Below, in pieces: positions 54,302-63,085 of a stretch of DNA of 64,000 nt (positions are counted from its first letter, which is position 1; the number at the start of each line of letters is the position of its first letter). Below the pieces are notes generated by a model, which saw only the letters and a list, made by a program, of their open reading frames with translations, was not told the origin of the DNA and made no database searches. The DNA lies in NCBI GenBank assembly GCA_963727635.1, contig CAVSHP010000007.1, positions 62,001 to 126,000 of the forward strand, given 5' to 3'. The position numbers and the translations under genes are program-made. The DNA is from SZUA-36 sp963727635. Lineage in GTDB: Bacteria; Pseudomonadota; Gammaproteobacteria; Xanthomonadales; SZUA-36.

Positions 54302-57106
54302 ATGAAAATTCTCTCCACGAATGTGTATGTCGGCCCCAGTCTGTATGCTCATTTTCCGGTCATACGTCACCACGTTGACCTTGGTATCCTTGAGGAGTGG
54401 CCGTCAGTACGGCTTGGCGAGGACTTCATCGGTGCACTGATCAAGGCCCTACCCGGCCTGCACAATCACGGTTGTTCCTATGGCGAACCGGGCGGGTTCA
54501 TACGTCGCATGCGCGAGGAAGAAGGCACCTGGATGGCGCATATCTGGGAACATGCCGCGCTGGAACTGCAAAACGAAGCGGGTTCATCTGTTTCATTCGG
54601 CCGCACACGCAGTTCCGGAACACCCGGCCAGTACAACATGGTGTTCCAGTACAAACAGCGTGACGTGGGATTAGAGGCCGCCCGCATCGCCCTGCAGCTT
54701 TTACTGAGTCTTTTGCCCGAAGACCTTAAACAGGCGCTTGCCCCTGAAATCGACAAGGATTTCGTCTTCGACGAAGAACGCAATGAATTCATCCTGTTTG
54801 CGCAGCGCAAGGAACTGGGTCCGAGTACTGCATCGCTGGTGAATGCTGCCGAAGAACGGGAGATTCCCTATCTGAGGCTCAACAAGTATTCACTTGTCCA
54901 GTTTGGTCACGGCGCCTATCAGCAGCGCATCCAGGCCACCATCACCAGCAAGACGCCACATATCGCGGTGGAAATTTCCAGTGACAAGGAAGACACCCAC
55001 AACCTGTTGCGTGACCTGGGTCTGCCGGTGCCTACACAAAAAATGGTTTATAACCCGCGCGAGGCTGTGCGTGCCGCGCACAGTATTGGTATGCCGGTCG
55101 TGCTCAAGCCCCTGAATGCCAATCACGGCCGCGGTGTTTCGATCAACCTGACCAGCGACGAACAGGTTGAAAGCGCCTTCGCGTTCGCCCGTGAGCAGGG
55201 CACCAGCAAGGCGGTACTGGTCGAGAGTTATATCGAGGGCTTCGATCACCGCATGCTGGTGGTCAACAACGAACTGGTGGCGGTCGCCAAGCGCGTGCCG
55301 GGTCACGTGAAGGGCGATGGCAAAAGCACCGTCAGGCAACTGGTCGACAAGGTCAATGAAGACCCGCGTCGTGGTATCGGCCACGAAAAGGTGCTGACAC
55401 GGCTCGAACTGGACCGGCCTGCAATGGAATTGCTGGCTTTGGCCGGTTTCGATGCAGATACGGTTTTACCCGCCGGTGAGATCTTTTTCTTACGCAACAC
55501 CGCCAATCTTTCAACCGGTGGAACCGCGATCGACCTGACCGACATGGTGCATCCCGACAACCGCGAAATGGCTGAGCGGGCGATCCGGGCCGTCGGTCTG
55601 GATGTCGGCGGGGTGGACTTTCTGACCCAGGATATTACCCAGTCATACAAGGAAATCGGCGGTGCGATCGTCGAAGTCAACGCCGCGCCCGGGTTCAGAA
55701 TGCACGTTGCACCGTCCGAGGGCAAACCACGCGATGTGGCCGGTAAAGTGATGGACATGCTGTTTCCGCCGGGCTCGCCGACCCGTATTCCGGTGGCCAG
55801 TATTACCGGCACCAACGGCAAGACCACGACATCAAGGATGCTGGCGCACATCCTGAAAACGGCCGGCCACACCGTCGGCATGACATCGACGGATGGCGTG
55901 TATATCGATGGCCGCCTGACCGTAAAAGGCGATATGACCGGACCGACTTCTGCGCACATTGTCCTGCGTGACCCGACCGTCGATATCGCCGTACTGGAAA
56001 CCGCGCGTGGTGGCTTGCTGCGTTCCGGCCTGGGTTATCGCCGCTGTGATGTGTCCGCCTGCCTGAATGTCGCCTCGGATCATCTCGGTCTCAAGGGCGT
56101 CGAGACGCTGGAGCAACTCGCGGAAGTCAAACGTATCGTCATCGAGGTTGCCCGTGACACCGCGGTGCTCAACGCCGACGACCAGTTGTGCCTGAACATG
56201 GCCGATTACACGCAGGCCGAACACGTCTGTTACATCACCATGAACCCGGCCCATGCACTGGTCAAAGAACATATACGCGCCGGCGGCAGGGCAGTGGTGC
56301 TGGAGCAGGGTTTTAACGGCGACATGATCACCCTGTACGACAAGGGCACGCATTTCCAGATCGTCTGGACCCACCAGATTCCGGCGACGATGGACGGAAA
56401 AGCCACGCATAACGTACAGAATGCAATGTTTGCAACAGCCCTGGCCTATTCGCTGCACAAGTCCCTGGACGATATCCGCCACGGTCTGCGCACTTTTGGT
56501 TCGACGATCTTCCAGGCGCCCGGACGCATGAATGTATTTGACGAACACCCGTTCCGCGTGATCCTCGATTACGGGCACAATGCCGCGGCCATCCACAGTA
56601 TCTGCCAGTTGGTCAGCCGTCTTGAAGTACGCGGCCGGCGTATTTGCGTGCTGGCCGCACCAGGTGACCGCCGTGATGAGGATATCCGCGCCATTGCCAA
56701 CGAGGCCAGCGGGCATTTCGATCATTATATTTGCCGCGCCGATGACAGCCGCCGCGGACGCCGTGATGCCGAGGTGCCGGAGATGCTGCGTGATCAACTG
56801 TTGGCAAAAGGTGTTGCAGCCAGCGCCATCGAGGTCATACCGGACGAGGTACTTGCAGTTGCCGCCGCGCTGGACATGGCCAAGGAAGGTGACCTTCTCA
56901 TGTTGTTTGTCGATCACGTCAGGCGTTGCTGGAACCAGGTGATTCACTACGAAGGCCATAGCGCCGAGGTGACCGTTTCCGACAAGGTCAAGCCCATCCA
57001 GAGTTTTGTAGAGACGGATCCGGATGCCTTTCAGCTGGACTCGGGGGTGCGTCTCGTCAGGGATGAACGTGGTGTGCGCGTGGCCCGGGAAGAAGAAAGC
57101 GATTAG
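54302..57106 (+). CDS. cphA: Cyanophycin synthetase
   Basis: A 934-aa enzyme that polymerises Asp and Arg into cyanophycin. It has an N-terminal domain (ISTNVYVGPSLYAHF-like start). An ATP-grasp domain follows (about residues 225-480, LKPLNANHGRGVSINLTSDE and VESYIEGFDHRMLVVNNEL). The Mur-ligase half has ITGTNGKTTTSRMLAHI near residue 500 and LETARGGLLRSGLGYR. All three domains are present, so the enzyme is of the bifunctional CphA1 type. It needs ATP for both Asp and Arg addition. A Mur-ligase-only relative follows 18 nt later. Confidence 0.96.
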   Translation: MKILSTNVYVGPSLYAHFPVIRHHVDLGILEEWPSVRLGEDFIGALIKALPGLHNHGCSYGEPGGFIRRMREEEGTWMAHIWEHAALELQNEAGSSVSFGRTRSSGTPGQYNMVFQYKQRDVGLEAARIALQLLLSLLPEDLKQALAPEIDKDFVFDEERNEFILFAQRKELGPSTASLVNAAEEREIPYLRLNKYSLVQFGHGAYQQRIQATITSKTPHIAVEISSDKEDTHNLLRDLGLPVPTQKMVYNPREAVRAAHSIGMPVVLKPLNANHGRGVSINLTSDEQVESAFAFAREQGTSKAVLVESYIEGFDHRMLVVNNELVAVAKRVPGHVKGDGKSTVRQLVDKVNEDPRRGIGHEKVLTRLELDRPAMELLALAGFDADTVLPAGEIFFLRNTANLSTGGTAIDLTDMVHPDNREMAERAIRAVGLDVGGVDFLTQDITQSYKEIGGAIVEVNAAPGFRMHVAPSEGKPRDVAGKVMDMLFPPGSPTRIPVASITGTNGKTTTSRMLAHILKTAGHTVGMTSTDGVYIDGRLTVKGDMTGPTSAHIVLRDPTVDIAVLETARGGLLRSGLGYRRCDVSACLNVASDHLGLKGVETLEQLAEVKRIVIEVARDTAVLNADDQLCLNMADYTQAEHVCYITMNPAHALVKEHIRAGGRAVVLEQGFNGDMITLYDKGTHFQIVWTHQIPATMDGKATHNVQNAMFATALAYSLHKSLDDIRHGLRTFGSTIFQAPGRMNVFDEHPFRVILDYGHNAAAIHSICQLVSRLEVRGRRICVLAAPGDRRDEDIRAIANEASGHFDHYICRADDSRRGRRDAEVPEMLRDQLLAKGVAASAIEVIPDEVLAVAAALDMAKEGDLLMLFVDHVRRCWNQVIHYEGHSAEVTVSDKVKPIQSFVETDPDAFQLDSGVRLVRDERGVRVAREEESD

Positions 57107-57124
57107 CCGCCGGCTTCCGGGCTC

Positions 57125-58819
57125 ATGAAAATCGAGTTGCTTGACAGTCGCCGCCTGACTGGACCCAACCTGTTCTGGGATCGTCCGGGGGCGATCATCG
57201 ATGTTGCCATCGATGGCATTCCCGCCGACCGGCTGGTTTCGGCCTGGTCAAACGAGGTGGGGGTCCTGATGGAAGCGGTCGGCTGGTCTCCCGAACTTAT
57301 CCGATCAAGGGTATTTGACGGTGGCGTCAGCCTCGTTATCAATGCCCCGATCGACGTGTTGTACGCCGCCTGCGAAGTCAATGAAGCCGCTTTCAACAGG
57401 GCGGCCGCCATCCTCAATGGTGAACCGCCGGGCGACCTGCACGATGTCATTTTGACCCTCGGCGGGCTTGTTGCCAATGAAGCAAAACCGGCCCTGCTGG
57501 CCATGCAGGCTGCCGCTGCGAGCCACCACGCGCCCTTTCTTTGGGACGATGACGAAGTATCGGTTGGTTATGGCAAGACGGCCATCACCTGGCCGACCGG
57601 CCAGGTGCCAGGTCCGGACAGTTTGGACTGGACAAACATACGCGCGGTGCCGCTCGGTATCGTCACCGGCACCAACGGCAAATCCACCAGTGTCAGGCTC
57701 GCGGCGGAAATCCTCGCCGCTGCGGGTCTGCGCGCCGGTATCACATCGACCGATTACATACGTGTCGGCGATGAAGTACTTGACCGTGGTGACTATTCGG
57801 GCCCGGGTGGCGCGCGCAGGCTGCTGAGGCATCCACAAGCTGACGTCGTTGTGCTGGAGGTGGCCCGCGGCGGGCTATTGCGCCGTGGTATCGGCGTGGA
57901 GCACGCCGATGCCGCACTGATCACGAATATAGCCGTCGACCACATGGGTGAATACGGTATCAACAGCGTGGCGGAAATGGCCGAGGCCAAGTTTATCGTG
58001 CGGCGTGCATTGCGCGCCGGTGCGCCGCTCATACTCAACGCCGATGATCCGGAAAGTGTCAGGATGGCGGCAACGCTTGAGCAGGAGATTACCTGGTTTG
58101 GGCTGGATGGCAGTCAGGCGGTATTGCGCAAACACCTCGAAACAGGGGGAAAGGCGGCTTACCTGGAGGCTGGCTGGCTGGTACTGGCCGCGGGCGGCAA
58201 TGCCAGCAAGATCGTCAGGGTTGAAGACGTCCCCATCACCTTTGGCGGCGCGGCAAGATACAACATCCGCAACGCACTCGGCGCCATGCTCCTGTGTTCC
58301 GTACTGGAGGCGCCCGATGAGGCCCTGGCAACGGGACTGAAGGCTTTCAGTGGTGACGCCGGCGTCAACCCCGGGCGCGGCAATCTCTTCGAAAAAAACG
58401 GTATCCGCATTTTTATCGATTTCGCGCATAATGAACACGGTCTCAAGGCCATCGCCGATACCGTCCGGGCTTTCGGGGCAAAGCGGAATTTCGTGCTGAT
58501 GGGTCAGGCCGGTGACCGTAGCGACAGGGAAATTGCCGCTTTCGTGAACGCGGCCTGCGAACTGCAGCCCGCCAGGCTGCTGGTCTGCGATCTGCCGGGT
58601 TACGAGCGTGGCCGCGAGAGTGGGGCGGTGGCGGAATTGATCAGGCGGCTTGCCCTCGACTACGGTCTGGCGCAGGATTCGGTAAAAATGTTCAATAACC
58701 CGGTCGAGGGTGTCAGGGACGCATTGAATAGCGCCCGCAAGGGTGACTGCCTGGTGCTGCTCGCGCTGACACAGCGTGATCAGATACTCGCAATGGTGCG
58801 GGACTTTGTTGCGGGTTAA
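57125..58819 (+). CDS. Cyanophycin synthetase-like Mur ligase without ATP-grasp domain
   Basis: A 564-aa protein. The N-terminal approx. 170 residues resemble the N domain of CphA (LTGPNLFWDRPGAIIDVAI). The rest is a Mur ligase with GIVTGTNGKSTSVRLAAEI near residue 180 and VLEVARGGLLRRGIGVEHAD. The ATP-grasp domain that adds Asp in CphA is absent. Such genes follow cphA in several proteobacteria, but their role is not settled. It may ligate dipeptides or help the polymer's arginine step (inference). Coupled to cphA by an 18-nt spacer. Confidence 0.85.
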   Translation: MKIELLDSRRLTGPNLFWDRPGAIIDVAIDGIPADRLVSAWSNEVGVLMEAVGWSPELIRSRVFDGGVSLVINAPIDVLYAACEVNEAAFNRAAAILNGEPPGDLHDVILTLGGLVANEAKPALLAMQAAAASHHAPFLWDDDEVSVGYGKTAITWPTGQVPGPDSLDWTNIRAVPLGIVTGTNGKSTSVRLAAEILAAAGLRAGITSTDYIRVGDEVLDRGDYSGPGGARRLLRHPQADVVVLEVARGGLLRRGIGVEHADAALITNIAVDHMGEYGINSVAEMAEAKFIVRRALRAGAPLILNADDPESVRMAATLEQEITWFGLDGSQAVLRKHLETGGKAAYLEAGWLVLAAGGNASKIVRVEDVPITFGGAARYNIRNALGAMLLCSVLEAPDEALATGLKAFSGDAGVNPGRGNLFEKNGIRIFIDFAHNEHGLKAIADTVRAFGAKRNFVLMGQAGDRSDREIAAFVNAACELQPARLLVCDLPGYERGRESGAVAELIRRLALDYGLAQDSVKMFNNPVEGVRDALNSARKGDCLVLLALTQRDQILAMVRDFVAG

Positions 58820-58856
58820 ATTGTCCTATCCTGGTTAAAATGATTTTGGATTTCTG

Positions 58857-59525
58857 ATGGCAAAGCTATATTTCAATTATTCTTCCATGAATGCCGGCAA
58901 GACCACGGTGTTGCTGCAATCGGCACACAATTACCGCGAACGTGGCATGACACCGTTGTTGTTCACGCCAAAACTGGACGACCGCTACGGCGAGGGCTGG
59001 ATCAAGTCACGCATCGGTCTGCAGGCCAGGGCGACGATATTCACGGCGGAAGAAGACCTGTTCGAGATAACCCGGTCACAACTTGGGGACCACAACATCC
59101 ATTGTGTACTGGTCGATGAGGCACAGTTCCTGACCCGCGACCAGGTCTACCAGTTAAGCGAAGTCGTGGATCGCCTGAACATCCCGGTGTTGTGTTTTGG
59201 TTTACGCACCGACTTCCAGGGTGAGCTGTTTGAAGGCAGCAAGTACCTGCTGGCGTGGGCCGACCAGCTGACTGAAATCAAGACCATCTGCCATACCGGC
59301 CGAAAAGCCAACATGGTGGTGCGCGTCGATGACGAGGGTTATGCTTTGAAGGAAGGTGCGCAGATCGAGATCGGCGGCAACGAACGCTATGTTTCAGTCA
59401 GCCGCGCTGAGTTCAAGAAAGTATTTATCGGCGGTCAGCGTATCAAGTTCATAGAGCCGGTTGGCAGCGAAAGCGATACTGAAAATAAGTCTGAAGATGA
59501 ACAGGACGGCGACAGGCTGCTATAG
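58857..59525 (+). CDS. tdk: Thymidine kinase with altered zinc-binding residues
   Basis: A 222-aa type II thymidine kinase, MAKLYFNYSSMNAGKTTVLLQ (P-loop), with CVLVDEAQFLTRDQVYQL and FGLRTDFQGELFEGSKYLLA. The zinc-ribbon region reads ICHTGRKANMV and ERYVSVSRAEF. In E. coli these positions are CHCGRKASM and VSVCRKHY, so two of the usual cysteines are T and S here. The lasso region is otherwise conserved. It salvages thymidine to dTMP. Downstream of the cyanophycin cluster, 37 nt away. Confidence 0.9.
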   Translation: MAKLYFNYSSMNAGKTTVLLQSAHNYRERGMTPLLFTPKLDDRYGEGWIKSRIGLQARATIFTAEEDLFEITRSQLGDHNIHCVLVDEAQFLTRDQVYQLSEVVDRLNIPVLCFGLRTDFQGELFEGSKYLLAWADQLTEIKTICHTGRKANMVVRVDDEGYALKEGAQIEIGGNERYVSVSRAEFKKVFIGGQRIKFIEPVGSESDTENKSEDEQDGDRLL

Positions 59526-59563
59526 TCAGGATATGCAGTCACCATTCGGGTGACGGGAGGATC

Positions 59564-59782
59564 ATGATGCGCTGGTTATTTTTTTTGATACTGGTCATTG
59601 CCGCGCTGTGGTACATCCGCGGCATCGAAGAGGTCAAACCGCCGCCCATCGAAGAGGGCATTATCGGCGGTCCTGTCAAAGCCCTGCACAAGGCGCAAGG
59701 TTTCGAAAAAACCTACCTGGATGAGACCAAGGAACACCAGAAGCAACTGGAAGAGCAGTTGGAGAAAGATTCCGGGGGCTAG
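59564..59782 (+). CDS. Small single-TM protein, unrecognised
   Basis: A 72-aa protein: an N-terminal membrane helix (MMRWLFFLILVIAALWYI), a proline-rich stretch (VKPPPIEEGIIGG) and a charged coiled-coil-like tail (YLDETKEHQKQLEEQLEKD). A GGGAGG lies just upstream of the ATG. I do not recognise a family. It is on the same strand as tdk and lies 38 nt after it. The 231-nt gap up to the next gene holds no gene. Confidence 0.65.
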   Translation: MMRWLFFLILVIAALWYIRGIEEVKPPPIEEGIIGGPVKALHKAQGFEKTYLDETKEHQKQLEEQLEKDSGG

Positions 59783-60013
59783 TCACGCCGGGATATTTAA
59801 CTGAGCGGGCGTATTACCCGGCGGCTTAACGGCTAAAGCCCGGCCGTTAATCAATTCAAAAATCCCCGCAAGAAACCGGTCATCGATGACGTGTCGTGAT
59901 CGGCTCCATGCAATTTGAAAATTATCTGCTAGACTTATTAATGATGCTGATTAGATGCCTTAATCTGATTGGCGTGCAGTTGGACTTAATCACACACTAA
60001 GGAAGGTGTAATC

Positions 60014-60226
60014 ATGGCAAATAAACTCGATATAAAACCCGCAGCAGTAAATTTCCGCACCAAGCGTAATGTTATCAGGGTGAGTGTGCCCGCGAAGGCC
60101 TACTACGACCTTGGCAGCATTCAGGGCATTCAAAAAGATATCCTCGGCCAACTCGGCTGTCTGGCTTGTTGTTCAGGCTGGGATATTCGTTTTGATATGC
60201 AGCGAAATTTCGTTATCGACCGATAA
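60014..60226 (+). CDS. Small Cys-containing protein, candidate MNIO substrate
   Basis: A 70-aa protein with a strong AAGGAAGG ribosome site. The N-terminal half is charged and basic (MANKLDIKPAAVNFRTKRNV). The C-terminal half has GQLGCLACCSGWDIRFDMQR, with three cysteines within four residues of each other, and ends FVIDR. It lies 33 nt upstream of an MNIO (DUF692) fusion gene in the same direction. Small Cys proteins next to such enzymes are often their RiPP precursors, as for methanobactin. That is inference by analogy. It could also be a small binding partner. Confidence 0.7.
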   Translation: MANKLDIKPAAVNFRTKRNVIRVSVPAKAYYDLGSIQGIQKDILGQLGCLACCSGWDIRFDMQRNFVIDR

Positions 60227-60259
60227 CAGCAGTCGTTTACTCAAAACTCGGAGAGCACC

Positions 60260-61654
60260 TTGAATGCACTGGGTGTTGGGATCATTTTCTTCCCCGGCCT
60301 GGAGACAATTCTCGAAGCCGGGGAAGACTTGATCGACGTCGTTGAATTTGAACCGGCCACGATTTGGTATAAACGGGGTAATGGCCAATTTCATGTCAAT
60401 CAAAAAGCCCTGGATTTTTTCGCAGGTCTGCCGTTTCATAAACTGATCCACGGGGTCGGATTCCCCGTTGGCGGCACCATTCCGCCGGTTGAGCATTCGT
60501 TCAGGGCCTTCAGGGAAACTGTCCGCAAACTTCAGCCCGAATTTGTCAGCGAGCATCTCAGCTTCAACAAGGTCCGCCTCGGAGAAACGCTCGCAGATAC
60601 CGGGTTTTTATTGCCGCCCCTGCAGTCCCGGGAGGGTGTCGAACAGTCGGTTGCAAATATTTTACTGTTCAAACGGCAAGTGAATTTACCCTTCGCTTTC
60701 GAAACGCCGGCCAATTACCTGAAGCCTGTTCAGGGTGAGATGAGTGACGGTGAGTTTTTTGCACAGATAGCGGAGCGGGCCGACTGCGGCATATTGCTCG
60801 ACCTGCATAATCTGTGGTGTAACCAGCTCAATGGGCGGCAGAAGTTGATGGATGTCGTAGACAGCCTGCCGCTCGACAGGGTTTGGGAAGTGCATCTTGC
60901 CGGCGGTGACTGGCTGGATGGTTACTGGCTCGATGGCCACAGTGACCTTATCCCTGAGCCACTCAGGGAAATCGCTTGCGAAGTCATACCGCGTCTGAGA
61001 AACCTCAAGGCTTTCAATTTTGAAATCATGCCCGAATACCTGCAGGCCAAACAACTCTCCGTCGACGACATCCTCGCTGATCTGGCATTCATGAAAGAAT
61101 TATGGTGTGCGCCAAAAAGCAAGCCTTACAAGAGAGATCAAATACAATCCTGGCCCCCTGCTTATACGTCGTTTACCCCGGCACAATGGGAAGAAGCGCT
61201 CATGCTGTCGATCATGGGCAATGCTGAGAAAGATCGTACGCACCCATTGTCCGGCGATCACGGCGTGGTGATATATCAAAAACTGGTTGAGAAAATTCGT
61301 GCCGGGATGTTCGCGTCGACCTTGCCCCTGACATTCCGATATCTCCTCTTGACCATCGGTGAAGAAAAAACCATGACCACTGCCCGGGCGTTCTGGAGAA
61401 AGACCACGCCGAATCTGTTTTCATCCGAGGAAGCCATGAAACTGGCAGACTTCATGCAGACGCAACGCCTCGATATCCCTTATCTGGACGAGGTAATGAA
61501 ATACGAACTGGCCAATCACAAGGCCCAGATCGAAAACCGGCCGCAGACGATCACGCTCGACTTCAATCCCGATTCAATGTTTCCGATGCTGGGTCAGGGC
61601 CGGCTGCCGGACAATATTGAGCAGGGCAGTTACGAGGTTAACATCACCGTATAG
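60260..61654 (+). CDS. DUF692/MNIO-family enzyme with fused C-terminal helical domain
   Basis: A 464-aa protein, TTG start at 60260. Residues about 1-285 match DUF692 (multinuclear non-haem iron oxidative enzymes such as MbnB and TglH). Metal-ligand-like residues: HGVGFPVGG, FVSEHLSF, FETPANYL, ILLDLHNLWCN, WEVHLAGGDWLDG, LDGHSD and FEIMPEYL. The N-terminal FEPATIW replaces the usual HPENY-type motif. The last roughly 180 residues (LSIMGNAEKDRTHPL, LPLTFRYLLLTIGEE) form a helical domain like the separate partner proteins of MNIO enzymes, here fused. It probably oxidises Cys or a neighbouring residue of the 70-aa protein upstream (inference). Confidence 0.85.
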   Translation: MNALGVGIIFFPGLETILEAGEDLIDVVEFEPATIWYKRGNGQFHVNQKALDFFAGLPFHKLIHGVGFPVGGTIPPVEHSFRAFRETVRKLQPEFVSEHLSFNKVRLGETLADTGFLLPPLQSREGVEQSVANILLFKRQVNLPFAFETPANYLKPVQGEMSDGEFFAQIAERADCGILLDLHNLWCNQLNGRQKLMDVVDSLPLDRVWEVHLAGGDWLDGYWLDGHSDLIPEPLREIACEVIPRLRNLKAFNFEIMPEYLQAKQLSVDDILADLAFMKELWCAPKSKPYKRDQIQSWPPAYTSFTPAQWEEALMLSIMGNAEKDRTHPLSGDHGVVIYQKLVEKIRAGMFASTLPLTFRYLLLTIGEEKTMTTARAFWRKTTPNLFSSEEAMKLADFMQTQRLDIPYLDEVMKYELANHKAQIENRPQTITLDFNPDSMFPMLGQGRLPDNIEQGSYEVNITV

Positions 61655-61713
61655 AGATCGATGCATTGGACGCTCGAGAAAGTCCTGCAACCATTCGCCT
61701 GAACGTCATCTGA

Positions 61714-62847
61714 CTACGATCCCTGGTTCAGAGCCTGTAACAGATCAGCGGCAATCTCTTCCGCATCCTCGATACCTACCGACAATCTGAGCAGGTTCGG
61801 CGTGATGCCAAACCGCTGTCTCTCGTGTTCGGATACTTTCTGATGCGAGGTCGCCACCGGTTGGCAAATGGTGGTCTCTACGCCACCGAGACTGATGGCG
61901 CAGATCACCAGTTCAAGACGGCGCAGATAGCCGACCGGATCGATATCGTCGGCGAGTTCAAATGAAAGCATGCCGCCAAAACCCTTCATCTGGCGGGCTG
62001 CAACCTCGTGGCGCGGATGGCTGGCAAGACCCGGGTAGTAAACACGCTTGATACGTGTGTCAGCGTCAAGCAGTGCGGCGATGATCCCCGCATTGTCGCT
62101 TTGACGGACAACCCGTAGCTCAAGCGTTTTGAGGCTGCGTTCCAGCAAGTAACAATCCTGTGCGTTAAGACAACCACCGTAGGCAACGGCGTGATGACGG
62201 ATCTTTGCGATCAGCGCCGCTGGACCGTTGACGGTGCCGCAGCACAGGTCGCTGTGGCCGCCGAGATACTTGGTGCCGCTGTGCATGACCAGGTCAAAGC
62301 CCAACTCGAGCGGGTTTTGCAGGATCGGCGAGGCAAACGTGTTATCGATGACGGTGATAATGCCGCGTGTTTTTGCAAAGGCCGCGAGCGGCGCCAGGTC
62401 GACGATGGTGAGCAGCGGATTGCTGGGTGATTCCACGTATATCATGCGTGTATCCAGGCAGCATGCCGCCTTGATCGAATCAACGTCGGCTGCCGCAAAG
62501 CAATAGCTGATGCCAAAACGTTCCAGTTCGTTGACGATCAGGGCATGGGTACCACCGTACAAACCCTCGGTCAGAACGACGTGGTCCCCGCCGGCCAGCA
62601 AGCCGAACAGGATGGAGGAAATAGCCGCCATCCCCGAACTGGTGACCAGCCCCGCTTCGGTACATTCGAGCGCGCTCATTTTTTCAGCCACCACGTCATG
62701 GTTCAGGGTGTTGAAATAACGCGGGTAACGGACCTCGGAGTCGTCCAGGTATTCGATCGCGCTGGAAGCGAGCAACGGGGTATTCAATCCCCCCATGTTT
62801 TTATCGCGGCGACTGCCGGCGCGTACGGATTGTGTGGATTTTTTCAA
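61714..62847 (-). CDS. Cystathionine gamma-synthase/lyase-type PLP enzyme
   Basis: A 377-aa trans-sulfuration family enzyme: SSGMAAISSILFGLLAGGDH, EGLYGGTHALIVNELE, IYVESPSNPLLTIVDL, VIDNTFASPILQNPLELG and the PLP lysine block MHSGTKYLGGHSDLCCG. It could be a cystathionine gamma-synthase, a beta/gamma lyase, methionine gamma-lyase or O-acetylhomoserine sulfhydrylase. The sequence alone does not choose. Convergent with the MNIO gene, with a 59-nt gap. Confidence 0.87.
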   Translation of the reverse strand: MKKSTQSVRAGSRRDKNMGGLNTPLLASSAIEYLDDSEVRYPRYFNTLNHDVVAEKMSALECTEAGLVTSSGMAAISSILFGLLAGGDHVVLTEGLYGGTHALIVNELERFGISYCFAAADVDSIKAACCLDTRMIYVESPSNPLLTIVDLAPLAAFAKTRGIITVIDNTFASPILQNPLELGFDLVMHSGTKYLGGHSDLCCGTVNGPAALIAKIRHHAVAYGGCLNAQDCYLLERSLKTLELRVVRQSDNAGIIAALLDADTRIKRVYYPGLASHPRHEVAARQMKGFGGMLSFELADDIDPVGYLRRLELVICAISLGGVETTICQPVATSHQKVSEHERQRFGITPNLLRLSVGIEDAEEIAADLLQALNQGS

Positions 62848-63039
62848 AGTTTTTCCCGGTCCGGTTGTGGTTCCCCGGCATCATATCCCCAAGTGGACCC
62901 GTTGTATATTTTGTCTATTGACCACCGTGCGGGAGAGGTGTCCTGTGCGGAATATTTCCTGAAAGGCAGTGCCTGGAAAGCCTGCGCGCCGGATGCAGCA
63001 CTTTTGTTGGACCGGTCTTCGATATCCATGGGAGAGTTC

Positions 63040-63070
63040 AAAAAAAACCCGCCTCGGAGGCGGGTTTTTT
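63040..63070 (-). terminator. Terminator downstream of the surface-protein gene
   Basis: An AAAACCCGCCTC-GGAGGCGGGTTTTTT hairpin just past the 63086 stop, usable on both strands. The 190-nt stretch between it and the PLP-enzyme start holds no gene I can support. Confidence 0.85.
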
Positions 63071-63085
63071 CGATGTTCCGGGAAA

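Noticed and set aside
55832..56959. 375-aa open frame on the minus strand
   Set aside because: Antisense shadow of cphA with no known motif.
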